64,000 bases of DNA, taken from assembly GCF_002813755.1 (NCBI RefSeq), contig NZ_CP018061.1, positions 2,470,001-2,534,000 on the forward strand. The letters are read 5' to 3'. The notes below the pieces were generated by a model that saw only the letters and a program-made list of their open reading frames with translations, searched no databases and was not told the origin of the DNA. The DNA is from Enterococcus mundtii. Its GTDB lineage: Bacteria > Bacillota > Bacilli > Lactobacillales > Enterococcaceae. The translations under genes were made by a program, and so were the position numbers. This document shows, piece after piece, positions 59,712-64,000 of this stretch. Each line of letters starts with the position of its first letter. Position 1 is the stretch's first letter.

Positions 59712-59740
59712 ATAATACTCATTCTCCTATTCTTTTGCAA
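59712..59740 (-). promoter_or_regulatory. groESL promoter
   Basis: On the minus strand, -35 TTGCAA (59735-59740) and -10 TATTAT (59712-59717), 17 bp apart, directly upstream of CIRCE. Confidence 0.85.
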
Positions 59741-59775
59741 GCTTTTTAAATCATAGAAAAAAAATTTTTAAAGAA

Positions 59776-60130
59776 GGTTGTGAAAGAAGCGCTCAGCACT
59801 GAGTAATAAGACAGAAAAATCAAAAATGGCTTTTTCATTTTGGATTTTTTTGTCTTATTATTGAAGTGTTGCTTCTTGAACACTGTTTATCTAGGTTGTG
59901 AAAAAGCCAATCAGCTCCAAGTGTTAAGGAAAAATTTGAGAAAATAGCTTCTCATATTTTTTCAAGTTTTGACTTAATATTGAAGGAGCTGGCTTTTGAA
60001 CACCGTTTATCTAGGTTGTGAAAGAAGCGCTCAGCACTGAGTAATAAGACAGAAAAATCAAAAATGGCTTTTACATTTTGGATTTTTTTGACTTATTGTT
60101 GAAGTGTTGCTTCTTGAACACCGTTTATCA
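59776..60130 (+). repeat. Structured hairpin repeat array 3 (three units plus a stub)
   Basis: Units 59776-59893 (type A), 59894-60013 (type C) and 60014-60130 (A), then the first 20 bases of another unit, with GGTCGTGA, to about 60150. Type C here has AAAAGCC/GGCTTTT and AGCTCC/GGAGCT arms, differing from array 2 by paired changes. It lies between the groESL promoter and the promoter of the CPBP gene. Confidence 0.92.
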
Positions 60131-60180
60131 GGTCGTGAAAAAGCCGATCAATACTAACTGATCAGAGAAACATCTTGATA

Positions 60181-60189
60181 TGGTATAAT
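60181..60189 (+). promoter_or_regulatory. Extended -10 promoter for the CPBP protease gene
   Basis: TGGTATAAT at 60181-60189 is an extended -10 box; no good -35 is seen at 17 bp. It leaves an untranslated leader of about 140 bp before the ATG at 60338, in which I see no known riboswitch. Confidence 0.5.
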
Positions 60190-60337
60190 GAATAATGGAT
60201 AGTGTTTAGTAACACAGAAGTTGATTAAGCTACTAAGTTTCTTCACTTAAAGTTCAACGAAAGGTTGCTTTTCCTATATTATTAGAGCAAGAAAGAAAGT
60301 TATACTTGGCTTTTCACTTAGCTCAAGGAGGTTTCAT

Positions 60338-61000
60338 ATGTCATTAAAAAAATATAGCTTTTTTAGCATTTTTTGTTACGGACTAGTGTTTGTCTCGCCT
60401 TTACTTCTGACATCTGTCGGACTTGTAAATTCAACGTCAGGTTTGATCAATGCAACAACAGTTACGTATATCTTAGGTGCAATCATTCTGTGGTTCTTGT
60501 ACCTCAAGCATAAAGAACCGATTGAAATCGAAGCAAACGTACCAGTTGCTTCTCGCTCAAAAATCATTTTATATGGAGTCATTGGTATCTTTATCGCTCT
60601 GATTTTACAAAGTATTGCGGTTATGATCGAGAGTTTCTTTTTTGGAGAAGTCTCTCCATCTGAAAATACGCAAAATATTATCCAACTGATTTTAGATACT
60701 CCTGCTTTTATTATTGCTACAACTATTGCCGGACCAATCATGGAAGAATTTGTATTTCGTCGGAGTATTCTTGGCATCGTTGGTCACTATACTAACTTTT
60801 GGGTAGGTGCAAGTGTTAGTTCCTTGCTCTTTGCATTAGCACACAATGATGGGCATTTACTCGTCTACTTCTTTTTAGGATTTTTCTTTAGTTTACTATA
60901 TCGATCCACTGGGCGAATCTGGGCACCAATGATCACCCATATTGGTATGAATACTCTAGTTGTCATTGTACAATTGGCATTGCAACAAGGTTTACTGTAA
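60338..61000 (+). CDS. CPBP-family intramembrane glutamic endopeptidase
   Basis: 220 residues, about seven membrane segments. CPBP (Abi/Rce1) motifs: GPIMEEFVFRRSILG (EExxxR), FALAHNDGHLL and the histidine motif MITHIGMNTLVV. The group includes bacteriocin self-immunity and Abi proteins; the substrate here is unknown. AAGGAGG lies 7 bp upstream. Single gene. Confidence 0.9.
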   Translation: MSLKKYSFFSIFCYGLVFVSPLLLTSVGLVNSTSGLINATTVTYILGAIILWFLYLKHKEPIEIEANVPVASRSKIILYGVIGIFIALILQSIAVMIESFFFGEVSPSENTQNIIQLILDTPAFIIATTIAGPIMEEFVFRRSILGIVGHYTNFWVGASVSSLLFALAHNDGHLLVYFFLGFFFSLLYRSTGRIWAPMITHIGMNTLVVIVQLALQQGLL

Positions 61001-61083
61001 TATAATAAAAAAAACCTGTGACTTTCATCATCAGGCACTCCCTATAATAAAATAAATAGCATTCAGGAGGTAACTCCTTATGA

Positions 61084-61137
61084 AATAAGCGGTAAAGCCC
61101 AAAAATTCCTTCAAATTTTCGGACTTTACCGCTTATT
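61084..61137. terminator. Bidirectional terminator between CPBP gene and walJ
   Basis: AATAAGCGGTAAAG and CTTTACCGCTTATT pair with an inner imperfect stem (CCCAAAAATT/AATTTTCGG). The outer arms are shared with the hairpin at 39782-39837. Confidence 0.85.
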
Positions 61138-61172
61138 TCTATGAGCTGTTCACTTCCGTCACAACTGATTGA

Positions 61173-61982
61173 TCAAATTGAAAATAATTCTGTTGCAGCA
61201 TCCGGGTCAGTGTCGTACACATTGAAATCATATCCCACACCTAGATCTTTTTCCTTAAGAATATTTTCCATAGTCAAATGGGCCAATTCTTTCATATTGT
61301 TTTCTTTACTTAAATGGCCTAAATAGATTCGTTTTGTACGATCGCCAATTACATCAGTCATCACTAACGCACCATCTTCATTCGATAAATGACCACGATC
61401 GCCTAAAATACGTTGTTTCAAATTCCAAGGATAAGGTCCCATACGCAACATCTCTAGATCATGATTGCTTTCCATCAAGTACCCATCAGCATTTTCAATG
61501 ATCCCTCGCATATGATCACTACAATAACCTGTATCCGTCAGCATGACAAACGAACGATTCTCTTTATGGAAACGATAAAATTGTGGTGAAGCTGCATCAT
61601 GGGAAACACCAAAACTCTCGATATCTAAATCGCCAAATGTTTGGACTTTCCCCATCTGAAATAAATGTTTTTGTTCGATTGGGACATTTCCGATCATCGG
61701 AGCCATTGCTTCCCATGTTTTTTCATTTGCATAGATATCTAAATGGTACTTACGCGCCAAAACACCTACCCCATGAATGTGATCTCGATGTTCATGTGTC
61801 ACAAGAATACCGTCTAATTGATCGGGCGTCCGACCGATTTGTGCCATTAAGGAAGTAATTTTTTTCCCACTCAGTCCTGCATCTACCAGAAGTCGCTTTT
61901 TGTCACTCTCGATATATAATGAGTTTCCTGAACTCCCACTTGCAAGGATACTGATTTTAAAAGCTGTATTTCCTTCAGCCAT
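61173..61982 (-). CDS. walJ: WalJ (YycJ) metallo-beta-lactamase-fold exonuclease-like protein
   Basis: 269 residues. Metal motif VTHEHRDHIHGVG, with SGSSGNSLYIESDKKRLLVD at the start and LMESNHDLEMLRMGPYPW later. WalJ is linked to cell-wall control and DNA replication/repair and normally ends the walRKHIJ operon, as here. It starts 54 bp after walI. Confidence 0.93.
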   Translation of the reverse strand: MAEGNTAFKISILASGSSGNSLYIESDKKRLLVDAGLSGKKITSLMAQIGRTPDQLDGILVTHEHRDHIHGVGVLARKYHLDIYANEKTWEAMAPMIGNVPIEQKHLFQMGKVQTFGDLDIESFGVSHDAASPQFYRFHKENRSFVMLTDTGYCSDHMRGIIENADGYLMESNHDLEMLRMGPYPWNLKQRILGDRGHLSNEDGALVMTDVIGDRTKRIYLGHLSKENNMKELAHLTMENILKEKDLGVGYDFNVYDTDPDAATELFSI

Positions 61983-62036
61983 TTTACTACTACTTCCCTT
62001 CTTACTTTGTAAACTTTTTTCATTATACCTACTTTT

Positions 62037-62909
62037 TTAATGATCTTCCACCTTTGGGATCGAATTATTTGTAATAATCGTATTACTAAATGCATTGACC
62101 GTTTCGATCTGATAGGTCTTATCCGGCGTTTCAATTGCGACATACCACACCGGTACATACACATTTTTCTCTCGTACTTTCAAAATACGAGAGTAAGCCA
62201 GTTGACGCCAAAGGATATTCGATCCTCGAGAGATTTTATTATTTACATACAATGTATTAATGGCTTCTTCTTCCGTATGCAATTCTGTTTTTTCTCGCAA
62301 CTGTTCAATATTCGTTAAATGGGTTTGAGTATACTTCAAAATGCGATACTCATCCCCCTTTTTTTCGAGGGAAAAAATAAGTTTAGCTGTATCATCATAG
62401 AATGGCAATCCTTCATACGTTTGGCTCGCTGTGATTTCAGGAGAATCACCTTCTAATACAGAGAAATTTTTCATATAGATATACTCATTACCAAATAAAA
62501 CATCTTCCTCGTTATCTAAAAAGTCATTGAGTGAACTTGCTATGCGATTTGGATCAAGCACTTTGCTTTCAGATTCAGAGTCCGATAACGTTTTAGTCAA
62601 TATATTATCATTGATCGAAACGCCACTCTCTAATAAACCACGTCGATTATTATCTTGGCGATACTTGAACAACGTTTGACTCAGTTCCGTTTCCTCCGCA
62701 CTTAAATAGTATCCTTGCTTACTTTCTGAAGAAAAATCACCCGTATAAGTAATATCATCATTTGCTAACCGTTTTTTGATCGATTCTGTCTGATCTGAGC
62801 GTATTACCGTATGCTCTTGGTTGATCGATTCATGGTAACTACTAAACAAAAAAACATTCAATCCTAAAAAGGCGACGAAGAAAATCCATTCAATTTTTTT
62901 GAAATCCAT
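62037..62909 (-). CDS. walI: WalI (YycI) regulator of the WalRK two-component system
   Basis: 290 residues. N-terminal membrane helix (IEWIFFVAFLGLNVFLFSSY), then an extracellular YycI domain (KRLANDDITYTGDFSSESKQ, GLPFYDDTAKLIFSLEKKGD). With WalH it contacts the WalK sensor kinase in the membrane and tunes its activity. It follows walH by 2 bp. Confidence 0.93.
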   Translation of the reverse strand: MDFKKIEWIFFVAFLGLNVFLFSSYHESINQEHTVIRSDQTESIKKRLANDDITYTGDFSSESKQGYYLSAEETELSQTLFKYRQDNNRRGLLESGVSINDNILTKTLSDSESESKVLDPNRIASSLNDFLDNEEDVLFGNEYIYMKNFSVLEGDSPEITASQTYEGLPFYDDTAKLIFSLEKKGDEYRILKYTQTHLTNIEQLREKTELHTEEEAINTLYVNNKISRGSNILWRQLAYSRILKVREKNVYVPVWYVAIETPDKTYQIETVNAFSNTIITNNSIPKVEDH

Positions 62910-62911
62910 AG

Positions 62912-64000
62912 TTACTCCGCCTCCTTCTCAGGTAGTTTGGTCAATAAGTCATTTGCAGAATACCATTCTCCTTGATATTTCACATACCACTCTGGGAATA
63001 GATCAACCACCCGATTCGTTTCTTCGATGTTTTGCCATGTATAGCCAACAATAATCAACTCGATTTTCGATTCTTCTGCCCCATTATCTACTAATTCCTG
63101 ATATACATCGTCGGTGCTAGGCAACTCGACTTCTTCATCTGAAGGAATCGGGACTTGGATGGTATTTAAACTCGTTTGGATACTTACTTGATTATTCACT
63201 TGCTCATTACCGATTTCGATTCCAACTTTTCCTTTACTATCTGAACCAAATACGGGAAATCCTTCTACAAAAATACGATAATCGATTGTATTCTTGTTAC
63301 GATCAAAATATCGAACATTGCCTAACGCGCCACCTAGTTTGCTGACATAAGGAAAACTGTCCGTAAAAATATTATTTGGTTCATCAATCGTCGGTAAATC
63401 TCCTCTAAAATCGACGATCTGATTTTCTGAATGGATCGTCATTGTTTCATTGCCATCATAAAAAATCAATTCCGTACTTTCATCATTGTTTTTAACCGCG
63501 TCTGGCTGGGAAAAAAAAGCATTCCGAAAGACGGTGTATGGTTGCTGAGATAAGATATAACTGTATTTTTTTAGTTTCATTGGTTCTTTGATACTGTGCT
63601 GTGTCTCAATACTTTCTGGCGTTCTGAATACAGGTGTCCAGTTGACATCTGAAGAATTCAAATCATGTTCTATTTCTTTCCAATCCATCGATAGACTGGC
63701 TTCGTAAATCGTCCGCTGATCATAATCAATAAAACTAACTTTTTCGTCTTTTAGATCAAATTGGACACTCGTAAAATAGACATCTTCATTTTGGACTGAA
63801 CCTAGATCAATATTCAAACCAAATGCTTTCACATAGCCACTGAGTAGATAAGGTGCGTTATAAGAGAATTCGATTCCTTCATTGAGAGACTTCTTTTGAT
63901 TGAACTTCTCTTGGTCTGCTTCCACGACTTCTGTCAGCTTGCCAAAACGAGCACCTTCGATCAACCCATGTATTTGAGAAATCAGGTTCTCACTATTCGT
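62912..64000 (-). CDS. walH: WalH (YycH) regulator, 5' end beyond the window
   Basis: The frame is open to base 64000, giving 363 residues; YycH proteins are about 430-450, so the membrane anchor and roughly 75 residues are missing. It contains NEGIEFSYNAPYLLSGYVKA, IDYRIFVEGFPVFGSDSKGK and ends RVVDLFPEWYVKYQGEWYSA. A TTG at 63964 is not a real start, since coding continues upstream to the edge. Partner of WalI in controlling WalK. Confidence 0.92.
   Translation of the reverse strand, partial: TNSENLISQIHGLIEGARFGKLTEVVEADQEKFNQKKSLNEGIEFSYNAPYLLSGYVKAFGLNIDLGSVQNEDVYFTSVQFDLKDEKVSFIDYDQRTIYEASLSMDWKEIEHDLNSSDVNWTPVFRTPESIETQHSIKEPMKLKKYSYILSQQPYTVFRNAFFSQPDAVKNNDESTELIFYDGNETMTIHSENQIVDFRGDLPTIDEPNNIFTDSFPYVSKLGGALGNVRYFDRNKNTIDYRIFVEGFPVFGSDSKGKVGIEIGNEQVNNQVSIQTSLNTIQVPIPSDEEVELPSTDDVYQELVDNGAEESKIELIIVGYTWQNIEETNRVVDLFPEWYVKYQGEWYSANDLLTKLPEKEAE

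Noticed and set aside
61068..61089. CAGGAGG followed by ATG AAA TAA as a minimal leader peptide
   Set aside because: The site lies after the CPBP gene and directly before a terminator, with nothing downstream to regulate; probably chance.

Overview
This is a low-GC Gram-positive chromosome segment, almost certainly Enterococcus. The WalH-WalI-WalJ block, groES-groEL behind a CIRCE element, an EfrAB-type ABC exporter, DUF1827, two mannitol PTS operons and a class IIa bacteriocin immunity gene all fit. The immunity protein resembles the mundticin/enterocin type and there is an arabinan cluster, so the E. faecium/E. mundtii side of the genus is plausible, but species cannot be fixed by eye.

Layout. 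1-3.4 kb: mannitol operon mtlA-mtlF-mtlD (minus; mtlD runs off the left edge). 3.5-17.7 kb: a minus-strand operon that looks like the channel part of a Gram-positive conjugative type IV secretion system. In transcription order it has a thioester/Cna-B wall-anchored adhesin, an Ig-like-repeat lipoprotein, a Maff2/VirB2-like peptide, a TrbL/VirB6-like protein, PrgI, a VirB4 ATPase, a two-domain wall hydrolase, a VirB8/TcpC-like protein and a bitopic membrane protein. No relaxase, coupling protein, integrase or replication gene is present. An IS607-type element (intact tnpB, decayed tnpA) sits inside the operon. The adhesin is out of frame with its signal peptide because of a 31-bp tandem duplication. 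17.8-22.1 kb: a second mannitol cluster, mtlA2-mtlR-mtlF2.

22.1-32.3 kb: ribose genes (rbsK-rbsD-transporter), manA, a serine hydrolase, a VOC protein, and an efrAB pair under a TetR regulator. 32.4-39.6 kb: a rhodanese-like protein without its cysteine, an azoreductase, an orphan bacteriocin immunity gene with two small genes, a lactonase, a glucitol-type EIIA, an AI-2E-family protein and an LtaS-like enzyme. 39.8-48.8 kb: arabinan/arabino-oligosaccharide uptake and breakdown (two GH51, one GH43, YesL, binding protein, two permeases) divergent from an ArsR-type regulator, with a perfect CRE and a 19-bp inverted repeat between them.

48.8-64 kb: NAD salvage (pncB-nadE), DUF1827, a MerR/TipA regulator, an IS200 element, a PTS EIIC with a LacI regulator, groESL, a CPBP protease and walJ-walI-walH (walH cut by the right edge). 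Three arrays of a roughly 119-bp hairpin repeat with covarying arms lie at 48.8, 52.0 and 59.8 kb. The best candidates for an undescribed system are the orphan secretion/adhesin operon and this structured repeat family.
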